From CAISIP01 sp031383745 (GTDB taxonomy: Bacteria > Pseudomonadota > Gammaproteobacteria > Burkholderiales > Burkholderiaceae_C), in the NCBI GenBank assembly GCA_031383745.1, contig JANMZX010000254.1:1-33257 (forward strand): 33,257 nt of DNA, given 5' to 3'. Positions 8,415 to 16,117 of this stretch are shown here, piece after piece. Position 1 is the first letter of the stretch, and every line of letters begins with the position of its first letter. Both the position numbers and the translations under genes were made by a program. Under the pieces are notes generated by a model. That model was not told where the DNA came from. It did no database searches and saw only the letters and a program-made list of their open reading frames with translations.

Positions 8415-8882
8415 TCACAGTCGCAGGCTCATGACCACCGCGTCTTCGCGTTTGCCTTCGCGGGCCGGGTAGTAGGCCTTGCGCTGGCCGACGCGCCGGT
8501 AGCCCTGGCTGGTATACACCTGCATCGCCCGCAGGTTGCTGGCGCGCGCTTCCAGCCACAACCACTGGGCGCCCTGGCCACGGGACCAGATGGCCAGCGC
8601 GTCGAGCATGAGCCGGGCCCAACCCTGGCGCTGGTAGGCGGGATCGACGGTGATGTTGAGCAGGTGCACTTCATCCACGCCCATCATCGCCACGTAATAC
8701 CCGATCACCGTGGCGCCACCCGTCAGCAGCCGGGCTTCGTAGCCGGCATTCAGCGCATCGCGGAAGTTGGCCATCGACCACGGGTGCTCGTAGGCGCGCT
8801 GCTCGATCGCCAGAACCTGTGGCAAGCGCGATGCCAGCATCGGCTCGAGCTGGACTTGGGGCGACCGCAGGATGGCGCTCAC
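8415..8882 (-). CDS. rimI: Ribosomal protein bS18 alanine N-acetyltransferase (GNAT)
   Basis: RimI acetylates the N-terminal alanine of ribosomal protein bS18 with acetyl-CoA. The 155-residue product has the GNAT fold: VLAIEQRAYEHPWSMANF near the N-terminus is characteristic of RimI, the acetyl-CoA loop is YQRQGWARLML, and the C-terminal part reads LEARASNLRAMQVYTSQGYRRVG with YYP following. The GTG at 8882 is preferred as the start because GGGAGG lies six bases upstream and homology begins there. An upstream in-frame GTG at 9002, directly after the tsaB stop, would add 40 residues with no RimI character. It follows tsaB and precedes the uracil-DNA glycosylase gene. Pairing of rimI with tsaB is common in proteobacteria. 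Confidence 0.9.
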   Translation of the reverse strand: MSAILRSPQVQLEPMLASRLPQVLAIEQRAYEHPWSMANFRDALNAGYEARLLTGGATVIGYYVAMMGVDEVHLLNITVDPAYQRQGWARLMLDALAIWSRGQGAQWLWLEARASNLRAMQVYTSQGYRRVGQRKAYYPAREGKREDAVVMSLRL

Positions 8883-8888
8883 GGGCCG

Positions 8889-8894
8889 CCTCCC
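8889..8894 (-). promoter_or_regulatory. Ribosome binding site deciding the rimI start
   Basis: On the minus strand this reads GGGAGG, six bases before the GTG at 8882. It supports that GTG as the rimI start over the in-frame GTG at 9002, which has no comparable site and adds a stretch unlike RimI. Confidence 0.6.
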
Positions 8895-9002
8895 GTGCCA
8901 CGCGCGGTGGTGCGGGCAGCCTGGGGCGCCGCTGCAACGCGCATCAGGCATGCTCCATGCTGCGCACCGCGGAATTCGCCCTTGCGAACAGCCTGGCGGC
9001 AC

Positions 9003-9770
9003 TCATGCCACTGCAGCGGCAAGCTTGGCGGCTGCACGCTCGGAGGTGGTTTGTGCGACCTTGTCGCGCACATACGTCGGCAAGGCGAGGTCGGGTGCGA
9101 CACCGGCGCCGTGCGCCAGCAGGTCCCCCGCCAGGCGCAGCATGGCTCCGGCCGTGGGCAGCGCGGCCAGCCGCGGAACCGACGCCGGAACCGGCAGGCG
9201 CTCGCCATACGCGGCAAACACATTGCCGGCCAGGTGGAACCCCTGCGCCAGCCAGCCGGGCGGCAACTCCAGGTCCTCGGCAGGCCCGAGCCGGCAGTCC
9301 TGCAACCGCGTCCAGCGCTGGCCGTCGAACGCATACGCCGCCGCATAGATCTCGTCCATGCGGGCATCCAGCATGGCCAGCACGCGCATCGGTTGTCCGT
9401 CGGGCAGGTAGTCACCGCGCGCCTGCTCGGCCAGCGCCAGCAAGGTGTCGACCGGCAGCACCTGAAGAGGCGGGCTGCCGGCCGGCATCCGGGCGCCGAA
9501 GGCCAGCCCCTGGGCCACCGAACAGGCCGTCCGCAGACCGGTGAAAGCGCCAGGGCCGCAGCCGAACGCAATCGCGTCGAGGTCGCCAAACGCCAGGCCG
9601 GCGCGCGCCATCAGCTCCAGGATGGCGGGAATCAGGGTGGCCGATGCGAGCGCCCCGCCCGGCGCCTGGTGTTGCCATACCGCAGGCGTGTCGTCGCGCG
9701 TGCCAGACACGGCAATGGACATCGCGTCGGTGCTGGTGTCCAGGGCCAGAAGGTGCAGGTGCGCGCGCAT
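9003..9770 (-). CDS. tsaB: tRNA threonylcarbamoyladenosine biosynthesis protein TsaB
   Basis: TsaB is the partner of TsaD in the complex that installs threonylcarbamoyl on A37 of ANN-decoding tRNAs (t6A). The 255-residue protein starts LLALDTSTDAMSIAV, the ASKHA ATPase-like first motif, and carries the hallmark FGCGPGAFTGLRTACSVAQGLA near residues 80-100. The ATG at 9770 is chosen because the conserved motif starts eight residues later; the frame stays open upstream but that stretch has no family character. It is the first gene of the minus-strand operon tsaB-rimI-udg-pyrF-phosphatase. The divergent gene dacB begins 54 bases away. A second t6A gene, tsaC, lies at 11623-12648. Confidence 0.93.
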   Translation of the reverse strand: MRAHLHLLALDTSTDAMSIAVSGTRDDTPAVWQHQAPGGALASATLIPAILELMARAGLAFGDLDAIAFGCGPGAFTGLRTACSVAQGLAFGARMPAGSPPLQVLPVDTLLALAEQARGDYLPDGQPMRVLAMLDARMDEIYAAAYAFDGQRWTRLQDCRLGPAEDLELPPGWLAQGFHLAGNVFAAYGERLPVPASVPRLAALPTAGAMLRLAGDLLAHGAGVAPDLALPTYVRDKVAQTTSERAAAKLAAAVA

Positions 9771-9824
9771 CGCGCCATTATCGCGGCGCTGCGACCGGCC
9801 CGGAGCGCGCGTTAGACTGGGTGC

Positions 9825-11267
9825 ATGCCACCTTACCTGCCCCCGCCGCTGCCGCGACTGCTGCTGGTGCTGGCCATTGGCAGCACCCCGGCGCTGGGCC
9901 AGAACCTCCCGCCGGAGGTCGAGGCGGCCCTGCAACGCGCCAAGGTGCCGCGCGAGGCGGTCAGCATGCTGGTCGTCGATGCCGAGGGCAAATCGGTCGC
10001 CCGGCTGAGCCACCGCGCCGGGGTGGCCATGAACCCGGCCTCGGTGATGAAGCTCGTGACCACCTACGCGGCGCTCGACCTGCTGGGGCCCGCCTACACC
10101 TGGAGCACGCCGGTGTACATCGAGGGTGCGGTGCGCGACGGCACGCTGTACGGCAACCTCACCATCAAGGGCCTGGGCGACCCCAAGCTGGTGCTGGAGC
10201 GGGTGTGGCTGCTGCTGCGCCGGGTCCAGGGCCTGGGCGTGCGCTCGATCAGCGGCGACATCGTGCTCGACCACAGTGCCTTCGCGGTGGCGGAGTCCGA
10301 CCCCGGCGGTTTCGACGGTGAACCGCTGCGCCCCTACAACGTGGCGCCAGACGCACTGCTGCTGAACTACAAATCAGTGGTCATGACCTTCGTGCCCGAC
10401 CGCACGGCCAACACCGCGCAGGTGCAGTTCGATCCGCCGCTGGCGGGCGTAGCCATGCAGGCGACGGTGCCGCTCGCGGCTGGCGACTGCGGCGACTACC
10501 GGGGCGCGCTGCGCGCTGATTTCTCGGACCCGACCCGCATCCGCTTCGCCGGCGCCTACCCGGCCAGCTGCCAGGAGAAGGTCTGGCCCGTGGCATATGC
10601 CGACCCGCGCAGCTACTCGGTGCGCGCCATCGACGGCCTGTGGCAGGAGATGGGCGGCAAACTCGCGGGCACGGTGCGCGACGGCAGGTTGCCGGTGCCG
10701 CCCGCCGGCCCCCCGCCGGGTCCGGTGTTCGAGCTGGTGTCCCCGGCGCTGGCCGAGGTGATCCGCGACATCAACAAGTACAGCAACAACGTGATGGCAC
10801 AGCAGTTGTTCCTGACGCTGGCCCTGCCGCCCCGAGGCGGGAACGGGGCGCCAGCGTCGCTGGACGGCGCCCGCGAGACGGTACGCCGATGGTGGCAGGA
10901 GCGCATCGGCGGCACCGAGCTGCCGGTGCTCGACAACGGCTCGGGCCTGTCGCGCAACGAACGCATCAGCGCCCAGGCGCTGGCCCGGCTGCTGCAGACC
11001 GCCTACCTGTCGCCCCAGATGCCGGAGCTGATGTCCTCACTGCCGATCACTGGCGTGGACGGCACGATGCGGCGCAACCGCTCCCGGGCGGCAGGCAACG
11101 CACACCTCAAGACCGGCAGCCTGCGTGATGTGGCGGCTTTCGCGGGCTACGTGCATGCAGCCAGCGGACGGCGGTACGTGCTGGTGGGCATCATCAACCA
11201 CGCCAACGCGAATGCCGCGCGCCCGGCGCTCGACGCCCTGCTGGACTGGACCGTGCGGGACAACTGA
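9825..11267 (+). CDS. dacB: D-alanyl-D-alanine carboxypeptidase/endopeptidase (PBP4)
   Basis: This periplasmic penicillin-binding protein trims peptidoglycan by removing terminal D-alanine and cutting peptide crosslinks. The 480-residue length fits class C (DacB). A signal peptide ends near ALGQ (residues 23-26). The active-site triad motifs are all present: SVMK at 73-76 (nucleophile S73), SNN at 320-322 (in YSNNVMAQQL) and KTG at 429-431 (in HLKTGSLRDVAAFAGYV). The long insert between SxxK and SxN contains the PBP4-type sequences GNLTIKGLGDPKL and DIVLDHSAF. It is transcribed away from tsaB; a possible -10-like TAGACT lies at 9813-9818, without a convincing -35. The SemiSWEET-like gene starts 60 bases after it. 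Confidence 0.93.
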   Translation: MPPYLPPPLPRLLLVLAIGSTPALGQNLPPEVEAALQRAKVPREAVSMLVVDAEGKSVARLSHRAGVAMNPASVMKLVTTYAALDLLGPAYTWSTPVYIEGAVRDGTLYGNLTIKGLGDPKLVLERVWLLLRRVQGLGVRSISGDIVLDHSAFAVAESDPGGFDGEPLRPYNVAPDALLLNYKSVVMTFVPDRTANTAQVQFDPPLAGVAMQATVPLAAGDCGDYRGALRADFSDPTRIRFAGAYPASCQEKVWPVAYADPRSYSVRAIDGLWQEMGGKLAGTVRDGRLPVPPAGPPPGPVFELVSPALAEVIRDINKYSNNVMAQQLFLTLALPPRGGNGAPASLDGARETVRRWWQERIGGTELPVLDNGSGLSRNERISAQALARLLQTAYLSPQMPELMSSLPITGVDGTMRRNRSRAAGNAHLKTGSLRDVAAFAGYVHAASGRRYVLVGIINHANANAARPALDALLDWTVRDN

Positions 11268-11327
11268 GGCGCCACGGCGATACCCCGCCGGGAGGCAATG
11301 CCGCGCGGTCTGGCGGACAATCTGCCC

Positions 11328-11591
11328 ATGATCTCGATTGAAACGATTGGTTTTGCGGCCGCCACGCTGACCACCGGCAGTTTTGTTCCGCAGGCCTGGC
11401 ACACGTTTCGCACCCGCGACGTGAGCGGCATCTCGCTGGGCATGTACAGCGTGTTCGTGCTGGGCTCGGTGTTGTGGCTCTCGTACGGCCTGCTGATCGC
11501 CGCCTGGCCGGTGGTGATCGCCAATGCCGTCACGCTGGGGCTGGCAATTGCGATCCTGTGGATGAAACTGCGCTTTCGCGCTGCCGGCTGA
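11328..11591 (+). CDS. SemiSWEET family (PQ-loop) sugar transporter
   Basis: The small membrane protein of 87 residues has three hydrophobic helices and the PQ-loop signature in GSFVPQAWHTFRTRDVSGIS, as in bacterial SemiSWEETs, which dimerise to carry small sugars. The end of helix 2 (GSVLWLSYGLLI) and helix 3 (WPVVIANAVTLGLAI) also fit the family. The ATG at 11328 gives the usual length. An in-frame ATG at 11298 would add ten residues; GGGAGG lies just two bases before it, too close for good initiation, so the start remains uncertain. The gene converges on tsaC with a 31-base gap. Substrate not determinable. Confidence 0.85.
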   Translation: MISIETIGFAAATLTTGSFVPQAWHTFRTRDVSGISLGMYSVFVLGSVLWLSYGLLIAAWPVVIANAVTLGLAIAILWMKLRFRAAG

Positions 11592-11622
11592 CGCCTCCAG
11601 GCGGCTTGCCGCGCATGGATGC

Positions 11623-12648
11623 CTATTGCGCTGCAGCGGCCCGCTGCAGGCGGTCGCGCACGCCGTCCCACTCGGCGGTGGCCGGCGGCGTCTCGACCCA
11701 GATCAGCTTGACGCCTTGCGCGTCGAACTCGCGCAGCACGGCAAACAGCTGTTGTGCGGTTGCGGCAGCGTCGTCGGGCATGCGCCGGCGCAGCACCGCG
11801 GACGACCGAACGCGCAGCGCAGCCCGGGCATAGGTGGCGATCACCGGTTCGGAGCGGGCGATGTCGGCGCCCAGCAGGTCGAGCGCCGTCTGCAGGGCCT
11901 TGGCATCCATCAGCCGCACACGCGCCTTGGGTGCGTAATGCGCCTCCAAGGTGCCGGAGGCGCGCGGCGCGGGCGTTGCGAGTTGTTCGGCCTGTTCGGG
12001 TGTGAGCACCTTGCGCCCGCACGCGTGCTGCACCTGCGCCACAGTGATGGCGCCGGGGCGCAGCAGCACCGGCGCACCGCGGGTGCAGTCGATGATGGTG
12101 GACTCGATGCCGATTGGGCAGGCGCCGCCATCGAGGACCCGCAGCGCTGCGCCAAACTCGCCCGCCACATGCGCTGCGGTGGTCGGGCTGACCCGGCCGA
12201 ACTGGTTGGCGCTGGGCGCGGCCAGCCCCACCACGCCCAGTTCCCGGCAGGCATGCAGCAGGGCCTGCGCCACCGGATGCGCCGGGCAGCGCAGGCCGAT
12301 CGATGCCTGCCCGCCGGCGGCAGCCGCACCCACGGCCGGGCGGCGGGGCAGGATCAGGGTCAGGGGGCCGGGCCAGAAGTGCCGCACCAGCGTGCGCGCG
12401 TAGTCCGGCACGTCGGCCGTGAAGAACTCCAGCCCCGGCAATCCCTGCTGCGTGTCGTCCACATGCACGATCAGCGGGTGGTTGCTGGGCCGGCCCTTGG
12501 CGGCGAAGATCCTGGCAACGGCGGCATCGCTGCCAGCATCGGCACCCAGCCCGTACACGGTTTCGGTCGGGAACGCGACCAGCTCACCCGCCTGCAGGGC
12601 CAGCGCACTGTCACGGACCGATACCGCGGCCAAGCCGTCAAGGATCAT
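11623..12648 (-). CDS. tsaC: L-threonylcarbamoyladenylate synthase, Sua5 type
   Basis: The enzyme makes threonylcarbamoyl-AMP from threonine, bicarbonate and ATP, the first step of t6A synthesis. At 341 residues it is the long Sua5/YwlC form: the YrdC-like catalytic domain (GELVAFPTETVYGLGADA near residues 22-39, then KGRPSNHPLIVHV and GLAAPSANQFGRVSPTTA) and a second C-terminal Sua5 domain after about residue 210, joined by a linker containing ASGTLEAHYAPKARVRL. The ATG at 12648 lies just 7 bases after the purK stop, which marks it as the last gene of purE-purK-tsaC. The frame continues upstream into purK but without family character. Confidence 0.92.
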   Translation of the reverse strand: MILDGLAAVSVRDSALALQAGELVAFPTETVYGLGADAGSDAAVARIFAAKGRPSNHPLIVHVDDTQQGLPGLEFFTADVPDYARTLVRHFWPGPLTLILPRRPAVGAAAAGGQASIGLRCPAHPVAQALLHACRELGVVGLAAPSANQFGRVSPTTAAHVAGEFGAALRVLDGGACPIGIESTIIDCTRGAPVLLRPGAITVAQVQHACGRKVLTPEQAEQLATPAPRASGTLEAHYAPKARVRLMDAKALQTALDLLGADIARSEPVIATYARAALRVRSSAVLRRRMPDDAAATAQQLFAVLREFDAQGVKLIWVETPPATAEWDGVRDRLQRAAAAQ

Positions 12649-12655
12649 GGCCGTG

Positions 12656-13837
12656 TTAGGGCGCAGGCAGGCCCAGCACCGCCGCCGCCTGCTTCGCTGT
12701 CGCACGCACCTGGTCGACGCTTGCAGCGGTCACGGTGAGGTGCCCCATCTTGCGCCCGGCACGTGCCGACAACTTGCCGTACAGGTGCAGGTGCACGCCA
12801 GGCAGCGCCAGCGCCGCCGCCCAGTCGGGTGCGGCCGGGGCATGCTGCAGCCACAGGTCGCCGAGCAGGTTGAGCATGATGGCCGGGCTGTGCTGGCGTG
12901 GCTGCACCAGCGGCAGGCCGGCCAGCGTGCGCACCTGCAGGTCGAACTGCGACTGGTCGCAGGCGTCGATCGTGTAGTGGCCGCTGTTGTGCGGGCGCGG
13001 CGCGATCTCGTTCACCAGCAGCGCACCCGAGCCCTGCACCACGAAGAACTCGACGCACAACACACCCACGTACTCCAGCCCGCGGGCAATCGCGCGGGCC
13101 GCGTCCAGTGCCTGCGTCGCCAGCGCGGCCGGCAGGTTGCCCTCGAACACCTCGGTGGTGGCCAGGATGCCGGCGTGGTGCACATTGCGCTGCACCGGGA
13201 AATCGACCATGTCGCCGTTCCAGCCGCGTGCCACGATCACGGAACACTCGGCCTGCAGCGGCAACTGCTTCTCCAGCACGCACGGCACGCCCTGGAGCTG
13301 CGTCCACGCCGCCTGCAACGCTGCGCGATCTGCCACCCGCACCTGCCCCTTGCCGTCGTAACCGAGCCGGGCGGTCTTGAGAATGCCGGGCAGCAGGTCG
13401 TCCGCGACACCGGCCAGCTGGCTTTCGTCGGTGAGCGCCACATACGGCGCACACGGCACGCCGCAGGACGCGAAGTGCGCCTTTTCCTTGATGCGGTCCT
13501 GCGCGATGCGCAATGCCGAGGAGGCCGGCGCCACCGGGCGGTGCGCGCCCAGGGTGAGCATGGCGCCAGCAGGCACGTTCTCGAATTCGGTGGTGATGGC
13601 GGCGCAGCGCTGCATCATCTGCGCCAGACCCTGCTCGTCCAGGTAGTCGGCCTGCACGTGGTAATGGCTCACCAGGCCCGCGGGGCTGGCAGGGTCGGGG
13701 TCGAGCACAGCCGTGAAATACCCCATGGACTGCGCCGCCTGCACGAACATGCGGCCCAGTTGCCCGCCGCCCATCACGCCCAGCGTGGTCTGCTGGCCGG
13801 TGGCAGTGGTGCCGGGAAGAATCGTCTGAGCGCTCAT
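12656..13837 (-). CDS. purK: 5-(carboxyamino)imidazole ribonucleotide synthase
   Basis: PurK uses ATP to carboxylate aminoimidazole ribonucleotide to N5-CAIR in purine synthesis. The 393-residue protein has the family's opening GVMGGGQLGRMFVQAAQSMG near residue 21, the ATP-grasp central domain (GLEYVGVLCVEFFV and NEIAPRPHNSGHYTIDAC, the metal and ATP site) and the C-terminal domain with HLHLYGK and RKMGHLTV. It begins 39 bases after purE and is followed 7 bases later by tsaC. The N-terminal 20 residues precede the first strand and are longer than in the E. coli protein, so the start could be slightly downstream. Confidence 0.95.
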   Translation of the reverse strand: MSAQTILPGTTATGQQTTLGVMGGGQLGRMFVQAAQSMGYFTAVLDPDPASPAGLVSHYHVQADYLDEQGLAQMMQRCAAITTEFENVPAGAMLTLGAHRPVAPASSALRIAQDRIKEKAHFASCGVPCAPYVALTDESQLAGVADDLLPGILKTARLGYDGKGQVRVADRAALQAAWTQLQGVPCVLEKQLPLQAECSVIVARGWNGDMVDFPVQRNVHHAGILATTEVFEGNLPAALATQALDAARAIARGLEYVGVLCVEFFVVQGSGALLVNEIAPRPHNSGHYTIDACDQSQFDLQVRTLAGLPLVQPRQHSPAIMLNLLGDLWLQHAPAAPDWAAALALPGVHLHLYGKLSARAGRKMGHLTVTAASVDQVRATAKQAAAVLGLPAP

Positions 13838-13876
13838 GGTGTTGCTTTCATTCCTGGTCGGGCCGCCGCGCAGCGC

Positions 13877-14383
13877 TCACGGCGCACGGTCCGGCGTCGG
13901 TGGCGGCACCACCATGGCGCGCGCCGCGTCGCTCTGACGGATACGGAAATCGTCGAGTTGTGCCGTCAGCGCAGCGTCGCCATGGGCTAGCAGCGCAACC
14001 GCGAACAGGGCCGCGTTGGCGGCGCCGGCCGCGCCGATGGCGAAGGTGGCTACCGGGATGCCCTTGGGCATCTGCACGATGCTGTGCAGCGAATCCACAC
14101 CCGACAGGTGCCGGCTGGGCACCGGCACACCAAGCACCGGCACCGGCGTCTTGGCGGCCAGCATGCCCGGCAGGTGGGCGGCGCCGCCGGCCCCGGCGAT
14201 GATCGCGCGCAGGCCGCGCGCGCGCGCCGTCTCGGCATACGCGAACATGTCGTCGGGCATGCGGTGCGCCGAAACCACGCGGGTTTCATGACCGATACCA
14301 AACTGTTGGAGAATCTCGACTGCGTGTTGCATGGTGTCCCAGTCTGAACTGGAGCCCATGACGACGCCGATATGAATGTTCAT
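13877..14383 (-). CDS. purE: N5-carboxyaminoimidazole ribonucleotide mutase
   Basis: PurE converts N5-CAIR, made by PurK, to CAIR. The 168-residue product is the usual size of bacterial class I PurE. Motifs are GVVMGSSSDWDTM at residues 6-18 (phosphate binding), VVSAHRMPDDMFAYA with the catalytic histidine, IIAGAGGAAHLPGM, and GVPVPSRHLSGVDSLHSIVQMPKGIPVATF. It is the first gene of purE-purK-tsaC. A 50-base gap separates its start from the divergent thioredoxin-TPR gene; any promoters for both must lie in or near that gap. purC, often adjacent to purE in related bacteria, is 7.5 kb away here. Confidence 0.96.
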   Translation of the reverse strand: MNIHIGVVMGSSSDWDTMQHAVEILQQFGIGHETRVVSAHRMPDDMFAYAETARARGLRAIIAGAGGAAHLPGMLAAKTPVPVLGVPVPSRHLSGVDSLHSIVQMPKGIPVATFAIGAAGAANAALFAVALLAHGDAALTAQLDDFRIRQSDAARAMVVPPPTPDRAP

Positions 14384-14433
14384 GGTGGGTGGATTCTAGT
14401 CAGTCGCCCCCAATCTCCGAGTGAAACAACACA

Positions 14434-15333
14434 ATGATCAACGTAACCGTAGACAACTTCGACGTGGAGGTGATCGAGGCCTCCGCCACCGTGCCGGTGC
14501 TGGTGGACTTCTGGGCCCCCTGGTGCGGCCCGTGCAAGGTGATCGGCCCGCTGCTGGAGAGGCTCGAGGTGGCCTATGGCGGGCGCTTCAAGCTGGTCAA
14601 GATCGACTCCGACCAGGAGCAGGAGTTGAGCCAGGCCTTCGGCATCAAGAGCATCCCCACCTGTGTGCTGATGTCGGGCGGCAGGCCGGTGGACGGTTTC
14701 ATGGGCGCCCTGCCAGAAGGCCAGATCAAGGCCTTTCTCGACAAGCACCTGCCCCCGGCCGATGTGCTGGAGGCCGAGGTGACCGCCATGGCCGTGTCGG
14801 ACGCACCGGCCGAGGACGACCCTGCCGCGCGCCACGAAGCGCTGCACCAGGCCATGCTCAAGAACCCCGACGACGACAACGCGCGGTTCGACTACGTCAA
14901 GCTGCTGCTGCAGAACGGAAACCTCGCCGAGGCGCGCGCCGCCTTCGCGCCAGCCGCTGCCAAGGCAGCCCAGGTGCGCCGGCTCGAGGCGGTTCAGCGC
15001 TGGCTGGCCGCGATCGATTTCGCCGCCTCCCCCGGCGCGGAGGTTGCCGCGCTGGACGCCCGCATCGCCAGCAACAAGCGTGATTTCGAGGCGCGGTTCC
15101 AGCGTGCACAGATCCTGATGGCCGGCCAGGCCTGGACCGGCGCGATGGACGAGCTGCTCGACATCCTGATGCGCGACAAGACCTGGAACGAGGACCTCGC
15201 GCGCAAGACCTTCATCGCCATCCTCGAGATCATCGAGCCTCCCAAGGTCAAGGTGGCCGACGGTCAGATTCCGCCGGTGGATCCGGTGGTGGCGACGTAC
15301 CGGCGCAGGCTCAGCAGTGTGGTGCTGAGTTAA
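14434..15333 (+). CDS. cnoX: Thioredoxin-TPR co-chaperedoxin, CnoX/YbbN type
   Basis: The 299-residue cytoplasmic protein has an N-terminal thioredoxin domain (about residues 1-110) with a full redox motif WCGPC at 30-34, followed by FGIKSIPTCVLMSGG with the cis-proline. The C-terminal half is helical and carries the repeated TPR-like segments of the CnoX family (HQAMLKNPDDDNARFDYVKL, then FEARFQRAQILMAGQAW). CnoX protects proteins from oxidation and hands them to GroEL or DnaK. E. coli CnoX has an altered motif, whereas this one retains both cysteines and could have reductase activity. It is transcribed divergently from purE; the accessory island starts directly after its stop. Confidence 0.88.
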   Translation: MINVTVDNFDVEVIEASATVPVLVDFWAPWCGPCKVIGPLLERLEVAYGGRFKLVKIDSDQEQELSQAFGIKSIPTCVLMSGGRPVDGFMGALPEGQIKAFLDKHLPPADVLEAEVTAMAVSDAPAEDDPAARHEALHQAMLKNPDDDNARFDYVKLLLQNGNLAEARAAFAPAAAKAAQVRRLEAVQRWLAAIDFAASPGAEVAALDARIASNKRDFEARFQRAQILMAGQAWTGAMDELLDILMRDKTWNEDLARKTFIAILEIIEPPKVKVADGQIPPVDPVVATYRRRLSSVVLS

Positions 15334-15469
15334 GACCCGTGATTCGGCTCCCCGGGTTGGCCGGCCATCGATTCAGGTGCGCCGGGACGGCGCGAAGTGC
15401 CCATCCGAGCAGGCTTCCTGACCGATTTGGGCCGTTGGAAGATGGGCGACCACGGCCGTGGGCCCATGA

Positions 15470-15751
15470 CAGAAGCTGGCCAGGCAGTTCGGCGACGCCC
15501 TGGCCTGCGTGCGCCACCGATCCGACGACAAAGGGGGGTTCCGGTACACCATAGTCGAGTTGCTGGTGGAGACCGCCTTTTCGGGTGCGAACCCGGATCC
15601 AACGGGTCGTCAGAGTATGTATCGGCTTCGATGAAAAACCGTTGCTGGCCTTGGTGCACGTGGCACCTGGGGCTACACGGCCAAGGTGTGGCGAATCCTG
15701 CGCCGGGCTACCGGCACCCTCAGGCTTGCGGATCGGACCAATGGCAGGTAG
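15470..15751 (+). pseudogene. Frameshifted remnant of a small conserved protein gene
   Basis: Three successive frames give pieces that together resemble one small protein. Frame one (15470-15634) has FGDALACVRHRSDDKGGFRY then TIVELLVE. Frame two (about 15609-15677) has VRVCIGFDEKPLLALVHVAP. Frame three (15680-15751) has AKVWRILRRATGTLRLADR and ends at TAG. I recall a small betaproteobacterial family with the same layout (CVRYR, then TTVELVV, then a VRIG-x-E-x-xL segment, then a K-x-W segment), often near mobile elements. No start codon is visible for the first piece, since a TGA at 15467 precedes it. Two frameshifts make function unlikely. The family link is from memory and unverified. Confidence 0.35.
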
Positions 15752-15769
15752 CTACCTGTGGAATCCAGA

Positions 15770-15837
15770 TGTATCTACTTCCGAATGCGTGTGGCAACAT
15801 GTGGCTACCGGTGGCCACTTCGGGCTGCTGGCTACAT
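15770..15837. repeat. Short repeats phased at about ten bases, upstream of the P-loop fragment
   Basis: Related ten-base units start at 15790 (TGTGGCAACA), 15800 (TGTGGCTACC) and 15810 (GGTGGCCACT), with weaker relatives at 15770 (TGTATCTACT) and 15828 (GCTGGCTACA). The starts are about one helical turn or two apart, which puts them on the same DNA face. The group lies 40-110 bases before the ATG of the P-loop fragment, where an operator or small iteron array could be. Function is inference. Confidence 0.4.
15801..15818. promoter_or_regulatory. Imperfect 18-base palindrome, possible operator
   Basis: The sequence GTGGCTACCGGTGGCCAC matches its own reverse complement at 16 of 18 positions; the only mismatched pair is the sixth base from each end. 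It is built from the second and third units of the phased repeats and lies 60 bases upstream of the ATG at 15878. The symmetry would suit a dimeric repressor. No protein to bind it is identified in the window. Confidence 0.35.
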
Positions 15838-15877
15838 CAAAGTTTGCCGTTTCAATGACAACTTCGCAGGTTCAGGC

Positions 15878-16117
15878 ATGACTACTCATCTGCTTTCGCA
15901 GCTCATGCTGCCTGATCGTTTCGAGCGCCTCGAGAAGCATCTTGGGTCCGAGGTCGCCACCCTCTTGATTGCACCGGCCGGCCAGAACATCGATAGCGTT
16001 CGCGCGCTCGCGAACGCGGTACTGAAGCGCGATGAAGGCGTACTTGTCTCACTGGCAGGACAAACAGGTGTGGGCAAAACCACGTTCGTAATGAGTGCCT
16101 CTCATCTCAAACGATAG
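15878..16117 (+). pseudogene. N-terminal fragment of a P-loop ATPase, ends just after Walker A
   Basis: The frame encodes 79 residues. Near its end it contains LVSLAGQTGVGKTTFVMSAS, where GQTGVGKTT is a good Walker A motif following a typical beta strand. Only six residues follow before TAG at 16115-16117, so no Walker B, sensor or other ATPase element can exist. This looks like the start of a larger AAA or STAND-like ATPase gene whose remainder was lost; the DNA after the stop shows no continuation in any frame. The N-terminal part (LMLPDRFERLEKHLG, then APAGQNIDSVRALANAVL) is amphipathic and unrecognised. A short functional peptide is possible but less likely. The phased repeats lie just upstream. 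Confidence 0.45.

Larger units (their letters stand above)
15334..15877. other. Gene-poor 544-base start of the accessory island
   Basis: No intact gene can be supported here. The first 130 bases are GC-rich and I recognise nothing in them. The stretch 15470-15751 reads as a broken small gene in three frames, and 15770-15837 holds short phased repeats including an 18-base imperfect palindrome, both listed separately. The base composition shifts gradually from the flanking GC-rich style to a more mixed one. Several short open frames on both strands overlap one another and show no codon bias. Confidence 0.5.

Noticed and set aside
8883..9002. N-terminal extension of rimI from a GTG at 9002 directly after the tsaB stop
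   Set aside because: The added 40 residues do not resemble RimI, and GGGAGG before the GTG at 8882 supports the shorter form.
6588..9815. A very long plus-strand open frame (over 1000 codons) across the pyrF-tsaB region
   Set aside because: It is antisense to five recognised genes with intact motifs. Its product is rich in Arg, Gly, His and Gln, as expected for the mirror of high-GC coding DNA, and shows no domain.
12419..13990. A 523-codon plus-strand open frame opposite purK and tsaC
   Set aside because: purK and tsaC on the other strand have all their motifs; this frame has none.
15397..15858. A 153-codon plus-strand open frame at the start of the island
   Set aside because: It has an implausible composition rich in Cys, Trp, Pro and Arg. 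The better peptide matches lie in the other two frames, so I read the region as a frameshifted remnant.
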